Source: Gammaproteobacteria bacterium (GTDB taxonomy: Bacteria; Pseudomonadota; Gammaproteobacteria; BMS3Bbin11). Taken from it: a DNA stretch of 6,116 nt. Shown here one piece after another: positions 1 to 5,437 of this stretch. The DNA lies in contig DAOVWW010000102.1 in NCBI GenBank assembly GCA_030636465.1, forward strand, positions 1 to 6,116, given 5' to 3'. A model generated the notes under the pieces. The model worked only from the letters and a program-made list of their open reading frames with translations. It was not told where the DNA came from and ran no database searches. A program made the translations under genes and the position numbers. Within the stretch, counting starts at the first letter, position 1; each line of letters starts with the position of its first letter.

Positions 1-1008
1 ACTGAGAATGCGATGCAGGTTGGCGCCTCTATTGAAGTAATACTATTGCTTATTGCACTGGCACAGCGGCTTTCACTGGAGATCAAGGAAAAATTTGAAA
101 TTCAGGAAATGGCATTAGTAGATCACCAAAACGCCAACCTGGTTTTAGAAAGCCGGGTAGAAGAACGCACCACCGAACTAGCAGGTAAGAATAAGCAGCT
201 GGAAGCTATATCTATCAAGCTGGCAAAATATCTGTCACCACAAATATACGAGCAGATATTCCAGGGGAAATGGGATGTGCGTCTGGAAACCCGACGCAGA
301 AAACTCACCATCTTTTTTTCTGATATCAAAGATTTTACAGAGATTACCGATAGCATGGAATCGGAAGCTCTTACCGAATTACTGAATAGTTACTTGAATG
401 AAATGGCAGAAGTCGCGTTAAGTTATGGCGGTACTATCGACAAGTTTATCGGTGATGGCGTGATGGTGTTTTTTGGTGACCCTGAATCTCAGGGTGATAA
501 ACAAGACGCACTCAACTGTGTAATGATGTCTCTGGAAATGCGTAAACGAATGGTCGACCTTCGGGCCAAATGGATGTCAGAAGGCGTTACTTCAGCACTG
601 CAAATCCGCATTGGTATAAATACCGGTTACTGTACCGTGGGCAATTTTGGTTCAGATAATCGTCTCGACTATACAATCGTTGGTGGACAGGTCAACCTGG
701 CTAGCCGTCTGGAGGCCAGTGCCGAACCCAATAATATCCTGATATCGGATTCGACCTATGCATTAGTGAAAGATAAAGTAACCTGCATGGCTATGGATGA
801 TGTCAAAGCTAAGGGTATAGAGAAATCGGTAAAAACCTACCAGGTTATCGATACCAATGAGAACCTTAAAGGCCAGTGTAACCATGTACAGAATGAGTCC
901 AATGGCTTCATTCTATCGCTGGATTTGAATGTCGCAGATAAGGAAAAGGTTGCCAGCGCATTAGAGGCAGCACTCGAAAATATAAAAAAGCGGGAAGTGG
1001 TTAAATAA
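1..1008 (+). CDS. Membrane-linked class III adenylyl cyclase, C-terminal part (5' end outside window)
   Basis: Converts ATP to cAMP at the cytoplasmic face of the inner membrane. The reading frame is open to base 1 and the gene is truncated by the window edge; the ATG at 13 is internal. Residues below count from that ATG. A hydrophobic segment (about 4-18, ending LIALAQRL) looks like the last helix of a 7TMR-DISM sensor. A charged coiled-coil linker (about 21-73) and the cyclase domain (about 95-280) follow. Both metal aspartates are present: D104 in FFSDIKDF and D148 in DKFIGDG. K144 and T221 are the adenine-selecting pair, and N228 and R232 in VNLASRLE are the transition-state residues, so adenylyl rather than guanylyl cyclase activity is expected. 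The tail (about 295-331, LSLDL then a helix) is common in this subfamily. The ligand sensed is not visible. Gene identity is near certain; product specificity is inferred from these residues. Confidence 0.93.
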   Translation, partial: TENAMQVGASIEVILLLIALAQRLSLEIKEKFEIQEMALVDHQNANLVLESRVEERTTELAGKNKQLEAISIKLAKYLSPQIYEQIFQGKWDVRLETRRRKLTIFFSDIKDFTEITDSMESEALTELLNSYLNEMAEVALSYGGTIDKFIGDGVMVFFGDPESQGDKQDALNCVMMSLEMRKRMVDLRAKWMSEGVTSALQIRIGINTGYCTVGNFGSDNRLDYTIVGGQVNLASRLEASAEPNNILISDSTYALVKDKVTCMAMDDVKAKGIEKSVKTYQVIDTNENLKGQCNHVQNESNGFILSLDLNVADKEKVASALEAALENIKKREVVK

Positions 1009-1040
1009 ACTCACAAACACAACACCTCCAACTTTAATAT

Positions 1041-1076
1041 GTAGTATCAGGGGTAGTATGCTGGGTAGTGTGTGAT
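1041..1076. repeat. Three 12-bp direct repeats, GTAGTRT core
   Basis: In the 72-base gap between the convergent cyclase and lipoprotein genes, GTAGT(A/G)T recurs at 1041, 1053 and 1065, exactly 12 bases apart. The rest of each unit is partly conserved (caggg, gctgg, gtgat). No rho-independent terminator is evident for either gene in this gap. The repeat may be a chance microsatellite or a protein-binding array; no function can be assigned. Confidence 0.4.
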
Positions 1077-1080
1077 TGGA

Positions 1081-1371
1081 TTATTTTAGCTCCCAGCCGA
1101 GTTCTTCCATGCACAGTTGATGAATTCTCTTACCTGCATCAGGCAGGATACAAAAAGATTTATCTTTGGAGATAGCCGAACCACTCTCTGCGATTTTCTG
1201 TGGTGGTATTTCCTGTAGTTGTTCAAACAAAACCTTGTTGGAGAGTTTCAGGCATTGTGCGTCGTCACGGTAGTAGGCATCCGTGTTCTTGTCCGTGTGT
1301 AGCCACTGCTGCTTTACGGCGCAGCCGGAAAGTAATGACAGGGCGATAACTATCAGCAGGCGTGAGTACAT
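1081..1371 (-). CDS. Small cysteine-containing lipoprotein, unknown function
   Basis: A predicted 96-residue envelope lipoprotein. The N-terminus is a short basic stretch (MYSR), a hydrophobic core and a good lipobox LSGC, giving lipidation at C17 and a mature protein of about 80 residues. The mature part has three more cysteines (C40, C74, C87) and ends in CMEELGWELK. A Cys-Met and Gly-Trp ending is seen in many small proteobacterial lipoproteins of unknown role. The frame stays open up to an ATG at 1464, but I chose the ATG at 1371. The longer form would overlap the preceding gene and bury the signal peptide. A GGAG lies 14 bases upstream of the chosen ATG, which is rather far, so translation may depend on the gene before it. 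It is the last gene of a three-gene operon, 22 bases after the previous stop. I do not recognise a specific family. Confidence 0.75.
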   Translation of the reverse strand: MYSRLLIVIALSLLSGCAVKQQWLHTDKNTDAYYRDDAQCLKLSNKVLFEQLQEIPPQKIAESGSAISKDKSFCILPDAGKRIHQLCMEELGWELK

Positions 1372-1393
1372 TCGAGGGAATAAGGCTCCAGCC

Positions 1394-1765
1394 TTACAAA
1401 CCGCTGAAATCCAGCAGTACGGCGGGTTTTGAATCAACATAGACCGTACACTGTACACCGCCACTGCAGTATTGCATGCTGCAGAGGCTCGCCAGTTTGC
1501 TGCCCTGATACGTCCCGCTCAGTCGCAGAGATTCCTTGAATGACGGGATCTTACCCTGTAGTGCAACAACATTGTTTATGGTGATGGCTATTTCACCGCT
1601 GGTTCCGTGCAGACTGCCTGCAATGACCCATGGCGGACTGTCAGCTTCGGGGTAATAGCGTTGAGGCTTGGCTGCAGTGGTACAGGCAGAAAAAAGCAGG
1701 ACGAGAGGGATCAGCAACAGAAAATGGCTAAAGGCATTGTCTGTCCATGCCACTTTACTATTCAC
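1394..1765 (-). CDS. Cysteine-rich lipoprotein, unknown function (GTG start)
   Basis: A predicted 123-residue lipoprotein and middle gene of the barrel-lipoprotein operon. The start is GTG at 1765, supported by GAGGG seven bases upstream; no ATG is suitably placed. A hydrophobic segment (about 13-27) ends in LFSAC, putting the lipidated cysteine at C28. Phe at -3 is a slightly unusual lipobox, and the signal's N-region is long and weakly charged. The mature domain has alternating beta-like segments (WVIAGSLHG, GEIAITINNVVALQG, ESLRLSGTYQG, VQCTVYVDSKPAVLLDF). Three further cysteines (C95, C100, C106) cluster near the end and could form a disulfide or bind metal. The strand pattern suggests a small beta-sandwich, which is inference. 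It starts 41 bases after the barrel gene and is followed after 22 bases by another lipoprotein, so the three are probably co-transcribed. Family not recognised. Confidence 0.8.
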   Translation of the reverse strand: MNSKVAWTDNAFSHFLLLIPLVLLFSACTTAAKPQRYYPEADSPPWVIAGSLHGTSGEIAITINNVVALQGKIPSFKESLRLSGTYQGSKLASLCSMQYCSGGVQCTVYVDSKPAVLLDFSGL

Positions 1766-1806
1766 TTATGATCCCTCTATTGAGCTGGTTTCTTATGTAA
1801 TGATGA

Positions 1807-2388
1807 TCAGAAATTGATACCAATCTTGCCCTGAGTCAGCAGGTTGTTTGCTCCTGTGTTAGCCAGGCCGAGTTCCTTGTCCTGTGTCCACTGGTAACGG
1901 CTACCAAAGGCAAGAAATAGGCGCTTATGGCGGTATTCGATATCGGCACCTAGCTGTAAGGCCCATACATTCTTGTCCTTGCCAAGATCAGATTCCGTCC
2001 ATACATAGCCAAGTCCGGGACCAAAACCAATAAGAATTGAAGGGCTCGCACTCATGAAGTAGCGCGGGTTCATCTCCAGGCTCTTTAATTGCTGGCCATC
2101 ATTATCAAAGGTGTTGTAATTGAACTGCTGGCGAATGGCACCAGAGGGCGGAGTAAACCAGGGACAATTCAGTGATAGCTGGATACCCGGTGAACTACTG
2201 CCACTGACTCCGTCGATATCAGGGGCAAGGTAACCGGCGGTAGCGGCGATAGTAAAGTGAGGTTTCCACTCAGGCTTGAAGGCAGGCCCCAGTGTCCATT
2301 CACCGGAGTCATTGACCACGTTTTCAGCGCTGGCAGCGCTGGATAATGCACACAACAATAGTGCGAAAAGTGTTTTTCTTTGTAACAT
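1807..2388 (-). CDS. Outer-membrane beta-barrel protein, unknown function
   Basis: A 193-residue exported protein, first gene of a minus-strand operon. Residues 1-21 form a clear signal peptide: a basic start (MLQRK), a Leu/Ala-rich core and cleavage after SAASA. The mature part consists of alternating amphipathic strands rich in aromatic residues and glycine (HFTIAATAGYLAP, GIQLSLNCPWF, IRQQFNYNTF, ILIGFGPGLGYVW, WALQLGADIEYRH, LFLAFGSRYQW). It ends in GKIGINF; a C-terminal Phe in an alternating strand is the usual signal for BAM-dependent assembly. The size suggests roughly eight strands, an OmpA/OmpW-scale barrel, though no named family is recognised. GGGAG five to six bases before the ATG supports the start. 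A promoter with two palindromes lies upstream, and two lipoprotein genes follow, suggesting a shared envelope role. Confidence 0.85.
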   Translation of the reverse strand: MLQRKTLFALLLCALSSAASAENVVNDSGEWTLGPAFKPEWKPHFTIAATAGYLAPDIDGVSGSSSPGIQLSLNCPWFTPPSGAIRQQFNYNTFDNDGQQLKSLEMNPRYFMSASPSILIGFGPGLGYVWTESDLGKDKNVWALQLGADIEYRHKRLFLAFGSRYQWTQDKELGLANTGANNLLTQGKIGINF

Positions 2389-2441
2389 GTATTTCTCCCA
2401 GAGTTTGAGTTTTGTATGTTTTTATTTTTATTATCAGCCTG

Positions 2442-2469
2442 AGTATAGTTGAAATTTAATAAAGCACAA
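2442..2469 (-). promoter_or_regulatory. Candidate sigma-70 promoter of the barrel-lipoprotein operon
   Basis: Read on the minus strand, TTGTGC (2469-2464) and TATACT (2447-2442) are separated by 16 bases. This predicts a start near 2435 and a leader of about 47 bases before the barrel ATG, including its Shine-Dalgarno. The -10 matches consensus at five of six positions and the -35 at three, so an activator may be needed. The -35 lies inside the palindrome GCACAA-TGT-TTGTGC (2464-2478). Confidence 0.4.
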
Positions 2470-2552
2470 TGTTTGTGCGTGTATTAGCTGTGGAAGCATG
2501 ATTTTGGAAGAATAATCAAAAACTTATGCGTTGCATAAATAGTGGTATGCGT
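2464..2552. promoter_or_regulatory. Candidate operator region: two 15-bp palindromes and three TRTGCGT copies
   Basis: Two perfect inverted repeats share the same 6-3-6 layout: GCACAA-TGT-TTGTGC (2464-2478) and TTATGC-GTT-GCATAA (2524-2538), with centres 60 bases apart. The heptamer TRTGCGT occurs in the same orientation at 2474, 2525 and 2546, with spacings of 51 and 21 bases, close to whole helical turns. One copy overlaps each palindrome. This arrangement upstream of and across the -35 of the barrel operon suggests a dimeric regulator with cooperative sites. No known regulator consensus was recognised. Confidence 0.4.
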
Positions 2553-2560
2553 AATCAGTG

Positions 2561-2676
2561 TCGGGGGGAGGGCGAGATATAAAGAACCCCTGGGGTGGGA
2601 GAACCTTCGGACTCAAAGGGGCGGCCTCCCCTGAGGCATTGCCACAACTTACCATTAGGCTAAATGGCTGTGGCGA
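2561..2676. other. GC-rich, highly foldable intergenic patch (possible structured RNA or repeat element)
   Basis: Part of the 302-base gene-free stretch 2389-2690. It contains the palindrome ACCCC-T-GGGGT (2586-2596). A stem CTCA-AA-GGGG with CCCC-TGAG (2612-2635) is mutually exclusive with GCCTC-CCCT-GAGGC (2624-2637). A third hairpin has outer arms GCCACA (2641-2646) and TGTGGC (2669-2674) and inner arms CCATT and AATGG around a six-base loop. No T-run follows any stem on either strand, so these are not standard intrinsic terminators. The patch begins about 16 bases past the second CNB gene's stop and could be that operon's 3' UTR. It is far more GC-rich than the AT-rich promoter sequence next to it. 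No known riboswitch or tRNA was recognised. Confidence 0.35.
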
Positions 2677-2690
2677 GTAAAATTGATAGC

Positions 2691-3149
2691 TTATTCGGCC
2701 TGCATCATCTCTTTAAGCTCACCGACTATATTCCGATAATCTGCTGCCAGTTGTTTGGCGATGGTCATCTGGAAATGGTGAGGCAGGTGGGTATTGGACT
2801 GGTATAGCAAATTAAATGCCGAGCTGGGTAAAAAGGCCGCTTTTACCTTGCCCTGGGCCTCGCAGGAGACAATAGGGCGGGCGTGGGCAATTAGACCATG
2901 TAAACCTAACATGCTGCCAGGCCCCATGGTTGATATACGCTGCATACCGCGTTCTGTATGCTTTTCATGGGTGATCTCAACGTTGCCTTCTAAAATAATA
3001 TAGAGGCCATCGGGGATCTTGTTTTCTGCGACGAACAGGTGGTCATCCGGATAGTCTTGCACAACCATTGCCTGATCCAGTGTTTTCAAATCATCATTGC
3101 TCAAGCCGCTAAACAGGGGCACTGTCTGTAGATATTCGAATAGCCTCAT
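2691..3149 (-). CDS. Stand-alone cyclic-nucleotide-binding-like domain protein (second of pair)
   Basis: A 152-residue cytoplasmic protein of the CRP/CNB fold without a DNA-binding or catalytic domain. An N-terminal helix (VPLFSGLSNDDLKTL, about 10-24) leads into the beta-roll (about 28-108), including GLYIILEGNVEI at 48-59. A C-terminal helix (about 120-150) would be the dimer helix. In the cassette MGPGSMLGLHGLIAHARP (75-92) the usual FGE glutamate is Leu83. Arg91 is two places off the usual phosphate-binding Arg, so canonical cAMP binding is doubtful. The gene starts inside the stop codon of its partner (ATGA) and has a perfect AAGGAGGT six bases upstream. It should therefore be well translated, perhaps more than the first gene. 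A heterodimer with the partner, or a protein-interaction role, is inference. Confidence 0.88.
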   Translation of the reverse strand: MRLFEYLQTVPLFSGLSNDDLKTLDQAMVVQDYPDDHLFVAENKIPDGLYIILEGNVEITHEKHTERGMQRISTMGPGSMLGLHGLIAHARPIVSCEAQGKVKAAFLPSSAFNLLYQSNTHLPHHFQMTIAKQLAADYRNIVGELKEMMQAE

Positions 3150-3706
3150 GACTGAACCTCCTTATGGCCATGCAGTTTTTGCAGTATATCTAGCCCCCAT
3201 TCAGTGAGGTTGGGGTATTTACCTGATGTACTGCCAGATAAGCCCTCAACATGACTATATTTACTAAACAATAATTGGTCAGCAACCCGGCAACGCTCAA
3301 TCAGCAGCTCGGACATCATACGCATGATATTGCCCGTCATGATGGGGTGAGCTTTATCGAGATTCCGGAGATCAGTATGCGTTAATACCAGCAAGATACG
3401 TTCTGCGGTTGCCAGCACGGTCGTTGTGGATGGGCCGGGGTCGAGGATATTGACTTCACCGAAGTGGTCGCCAGGTTCCAGTGAGCCGAGGCGTATGGTT
3501 TCTTTATCAGTGGTGACCTGGGTTGTCAGTTTGCCGTTAGTCACAAGAAAGAGGGAATCACACTCTTTACCCTCAGAGGTAACTTCTTCACCCGCTTTAA
3601 CATTCCTGGTCTGCAGTGCCAGCAGTAGATCATCCAGCCCCTTCGGGCCGCAATGTTCAGCAATGTCGGGGAATTGTGCACTAAATGAAGCCGCTGTCAT
3701 GCTCAT
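3146..3706 (-). CDS. Stand-alone cyclic-nucleotide-binding-like domain protein (first of pair)
   Basis: A 186-residue cytoplasmic protein with a single CNB domain (about 22-120). No helix-turn-helix follows, although CRP/FNR regulators would have one there. Visible landmarks are the roll GKECDSLFLVTNGKLTTQV (46-64) and the cassette PGDHFGEVNILDPGPSTTTV (78-97). The cassette glutamate is kept (E84), but Thr94 sits where CRP has the phosphate-contacting Arg82. Nucleotide binding is therefore uncertain. A helix at about 122-150 could dimerise; the tail (about 155-186) has no recognised domain. The start is the ATG at 3706, with AGGA seven bases upstream; the ATG two codons later is an alternative. 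The gene overlaps the second CNB gene by ATGA, and the last codons encode that gene's Shine-Dalgarno, so the two are translationally coupled. An FNR/CRP-type palindrome lies in its promoter. Confidence 0.88.
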   Translation of the reverse strand: MSMTAASFSAQFPDIAEHCGPKGLDDLLLALQTRNVKAGEEVTSEGKECDSLFLVTNGKLTTQVTTDKETIRLGSLEPGDHFGEVNILDPGPSTTTVLATAERILLVLTHTDLRNLDKAHPIMTGNIMRMMSELLIERCRVADQLLFSKYSHVEGLSGSTSGKYPNLTEWGLDILQKLHGHKEVQS

Positions 3707-3723
3707 ATGAAAGTCCTGAATTA

Positions 3724-3763
3724 ATTATAAATAAAGAAACATACTGATCATGATTAATATCAT
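3724..3763 (-). promoter_or_regulatory. CNB operon promoter with FNR/CRP-type palindrome
   Basis: On the minus strand a perfect TATAAT (3729-3724) is the likely -10, predicting a start near 3715-3717. No -35 is recognisable. Instead, the inverted repeat ATGAT-TAAT-ATCAT (3750-3763) is centred about 40 bases upstream of that start. The FNR/DNR consensus is TTGAT-N4-ATCAA, so eight of ten arm positions match. A site near -41.5 replacing the -35 is the known class II activation layout for this family. The resulting leader would be short, about 10 bases, which weakens the exact start estimate. Confidence 0.4.
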
Positions 3764-3852
3764 AACCGATACAGGCAATATCTAGCTATTAAAAATAATA
3801 AAGTCATCCTCCCCTGTCTTTTTAATCGTTTGTTTCCATCAATTACGCTTCT

Positions 3853-3919
3853 AATCTGGGCTTGGGAGAATGGCCGAGTATCAATAAAGAGTTGAATGAA
3901 TCTCGCCCTGACCCAGATT
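3853..3919. other. Long imperfect hairpin in the divergent intergenic region
   Basis: Inside the 384-base gene-free stretch 3707-4090. An exact 8-base inverted repeat, AATCTGGG (3853-3860) with CCCAGATT (3912-3919), encloses two further pairings in register: GGG 3864-3866 with CCC 3906-3908, and CGAG 3875-3878 with CTCG 3902-3905. A 23-base loop remains. On the plus strand, T-rich sequence (3917-3933) follows. It could be a small-RNA terminator, a leader structure for the plus-strand operon, or a binding site. No other clear element was found in 3764-3852. Confidence 0.3.
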
Positions 3920-4027
3920 TTGACTTGATTTTTGTCATGTGAAGTCCAGTTTCAGTCTATTAAACTGTTCGCTTCAATGTTGTGAATTTCTTACTTATAC
4001 ATAAATGCTGTGTATAGAGCCGTATAT

Positions 4028-4087
4028 ATGAATCCGAATATTCCAGTAACAATGACTAAAGAAAAATCAATTAGTGGACATTTATAA
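4028..4087 (+). CDS. Possible 19-codon leader ORF before the DUF2141 gene
   Basis: ATG at 4028 opens a frame of 19 codons (MNPNIPVTMTKEKSISGHL) that stops with TAA at 4085-4087, three bases before the ATG of the DUF2141 gene. A weak GAG lies eight bases upstream. The downstream gene has no good Shine-Dalgarno of its own, only TGGA twelve bases away. Ribosomes finishing this leader could therefore restart on it. The peptide has no run of one amino acid to suggest classic attenuation. It may be chance; conservation of the reading frame would decide. Confidence 0.25.
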   Translation: MNPNIPVTMTKEKSISGHL

Positions 4088-4090
4088 AAA

Positions 4091-4534
4091 ATGAAAAAGG
4101 CACTCATCATCCTCTTAATGCCCTTGACCATGATCCCATTTGCTTATGCAAATGATAACGAGACATTTTCTCTAACAGTAAAAGTGGATGAATTGCGGAA
4201 TTCTAAAGGGGAAGTTCAATTCGCCTTATACAATAAAGATGGAACCATTCCCGATAAGAAATTTAAACACTACTTTAGAAAACAAAACGGAAAAATAAAT
4301 GAAGGGTCAGCATATACAGTCTTCAATGACCTGCCAAAAGGAAGGTATGCAGTAAATATTCTTCATGATGAAAATTTGAATGGAAAAATAGACAAGGGGT
4401 TTATTTTGCCAGTTGAAGGTGTTGGCTTTAGTAATTACGCCACTGTAGGCCCAGGGAATCGTCCTAAATTTCTCAAGGCCAGTTTTGAAATAATATCTGA
4501 TACAGAAAAGCTGATAAAAATTAAATATTTTTGA
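4091..4534 (+). CDS. Secreted DUF2141 family protein
   Basis: A 147-residue exported protein, likely periplasmic. Residues 1-20 form a signal peptide (MKKA, hydrophobic core, cleavage after FAYA). The mature part matches the DUF2141 pattern as I know it: early strands LTVKVDELRNSKGEVQFALYN (28-48), then FNDLPKGRYAVNILHD (78-93), the acidic loop HDENLNGKID (92-101), PVEGVGFSN (107-115) and a final strand pair ending IKIKYF. The D/N-rich loop resembles a calcium-binding loop, but binding is not demonstrated. The family's function is unknown. The Shine-Dalgarno is weak, so translation may depend on the short ORF just upstream. The dioxygenase gene follows after 21 bases, indicating an operon. 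The gene is AT-rich: bases 4261-4380 contain 37 G or C in 120. Confidence 0.88.
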   Translation: MKKALIILLMPLTMIPFAYANDNETFSLTVKVDELRNSKGEVQFALYNKDGTIPDKKFKHYFRKQNGKINEGSAYTVFNDLPKGRYAVNILHDENLNGKIDKGFILPVEGVGFSNYATVGPGNRPKFLKASFEIISDTEKLIKIKYF

Positions 4535-4555
4535 TTATCTAATTAGGAGCATCCG

Positions 4556-5437
4556 ATGAAAAACTGGAATACAAAATACCCAAAGAGATTTGATTTAGAC
4601 TCAGATGTGGATTACCAGAAATGGCGTGATGAAAAACTAGCGGCTTACCCTCAAAGTGTTGGTGACCTGGTGGTTGAATTAGCCGATATGACTGCAATCA
4701 CCAATGCTGAAAAAACCAGGATACTGGAACTCATTGAATTAGCGAATATGTGTGTTTACACATCAGGCACTGCTAAATTAAATATGGATTCATTGATTAT
4801 ATTAGGAGAACAACTCGGGGTTACTGAAACAGATAAATTCACCCGGCACTCCAAATCTGATGAATTAACTGATTCAGGAATCTTAGGTAAAGCGATACCC
4901 TTTTCAACAAGACAGGTCCGTTGGCATACTGATGCCACGTATTACGGATCAGATAAAACCATACAGGCCTTGTTCCTGTTGTGTAAACGGCCTGCTCTTG
5001 AAGGGGGTAGCAACAAGGTCCTGGATAATGAAGTGTTGTATATCCTTTTTCGGGATAAAGACCCGGAAGCTCTGAAAATATTGATGAGGAATGACTGTTT
5101 TAAGTATAAGAACCCAAAGACCGGGGAAGTTAGTGAACAACTGGGCGGTAAAGTTTTCTGGACCAACCCGGATGGACACCTGTGTCATCGATTTTCATTT
5201 AGAAAAATGGATATGTCCTGGTCAGAAGATAGTGAGATCATTGCAGCCAGGGATGTCCTGGAGTCTGTGATATTAGAGGAGTCAGAGTATGTCATTGAAG
5301 GCAGGCTGGAATCTGGAATGGGCCTGATTTCAAACAACGTTCTCCATACCAGGGAAAAACCCGTAGACAGTGAAGACCCCGCAAAAAAGAGATTACTTTA
5401 TAGAGCAAGATTTTATGACAGAGTGAATGCCTGTTAG
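4556..5437 (+). CDS. TauD/TfdA-type Fe(II)/2-oxoglutarate-dependent dioxygenase
   Basis: A 293-residue cytoplasmic enzyme. The family couples oxidation of 2-oxoglutarate to succinate and CO2 with hydroxylation of a substrate. The facial triad is visible: H124 and D126 in VRWHTDATYYG, and H264 in NNVLHTREK. R283 in RLLYRARFYDR is placed to bind the 2-oxoglutarate carboxylate. All catalytic residues are therefore present and the protein is full length. The substrate cannot be read from sequence. The overall pattern (KRPALEGGSNKVLDNEV, YILFRDKDPEAL) differs from true taurine dioxygenase, so I give no symbol. AGGAG six bases before the ATG is a strong ribosome site. It is the second gene of an operon with the secreted DUF2141 protein. 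It carries no signal peptide, so the two act in different compartments. Its stop codon lies in a terminator loop. Confidence 0.9.
   Translation: MKNWNTKYPKRFDLDSDVDYQKWRDEKLAAYPQSVGDLVVELADMTAITNAEKTRILELIELANMCVYTSGTAKLNMDSLIILGEQLGVTETDKFTRHSKSDELTDSGILGKAIPFSTRQVRWHTDATYYGSDKTIQALFLLCKRPALEGGSNKVLDNEVLYILFRDKDPEALKILMRNDCFKYKNPKTGEVSEQLGGKVFWTNPDGHLCHRFSFRKMDMSWSEDSEIIAARDVLESVILEESEYVIEGRLESGMGLISNNVLHTREKPVDSEDPAKKRLLYRARFYDRVNAC

Noticed and set aside
679..690. Cyclase has Gly-Gly where many relatives have Gly-Asp before VNLASRLE
   Set aside because: This position varies in the family and is not among the catalytic residues, all of which are intact.
1372..1464. Longer N-terminus for the second lipoprotein, starting at 1464
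   Set aside because: It would overlap the preceding gene by about 70 bases and place a good lipobox signal peptide internally; the 1371 ATG fits better.
2641..2690. Minus-strand sequence resembling a tRNA D-arm (TTAGCCTAATGGTAAG)
   Set aside because: No matching acceptor stem, anticodon arm or T-arm with GGTTCGAATCC-like sequence follows.
2389..2690. Glycine or cyclic-di-GMP riboswitch in the GC-rich gap
   Set aside because: Short pieces such as CCGAAGG and CTCAGG occur on the minus strand, but the order and spacing do not match the conserved cores.
3426..3710. Plus-strand 94-codon ORF opposite the first CNB gene
   Set aside because: It is antisense to a clear CNB-fold gene, has low-complexity Ser/Pro-rich content, and lacks family resemblance.
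3760..3807. Minus-strand 15-codon ORF after GGGGAGG (start 3807)
   Set aside because: The Shine-Dalgarno-like sequence abuts the ATG with no spacer and the peptide is short with no family signal.
4556..5437. Naming the dioxygenase TauD (taurine catabolism)
   Set aside because: Only the shared fold and metal ligands support it; there is no taurine transporter nearby and substrate residues cannot be assigned.
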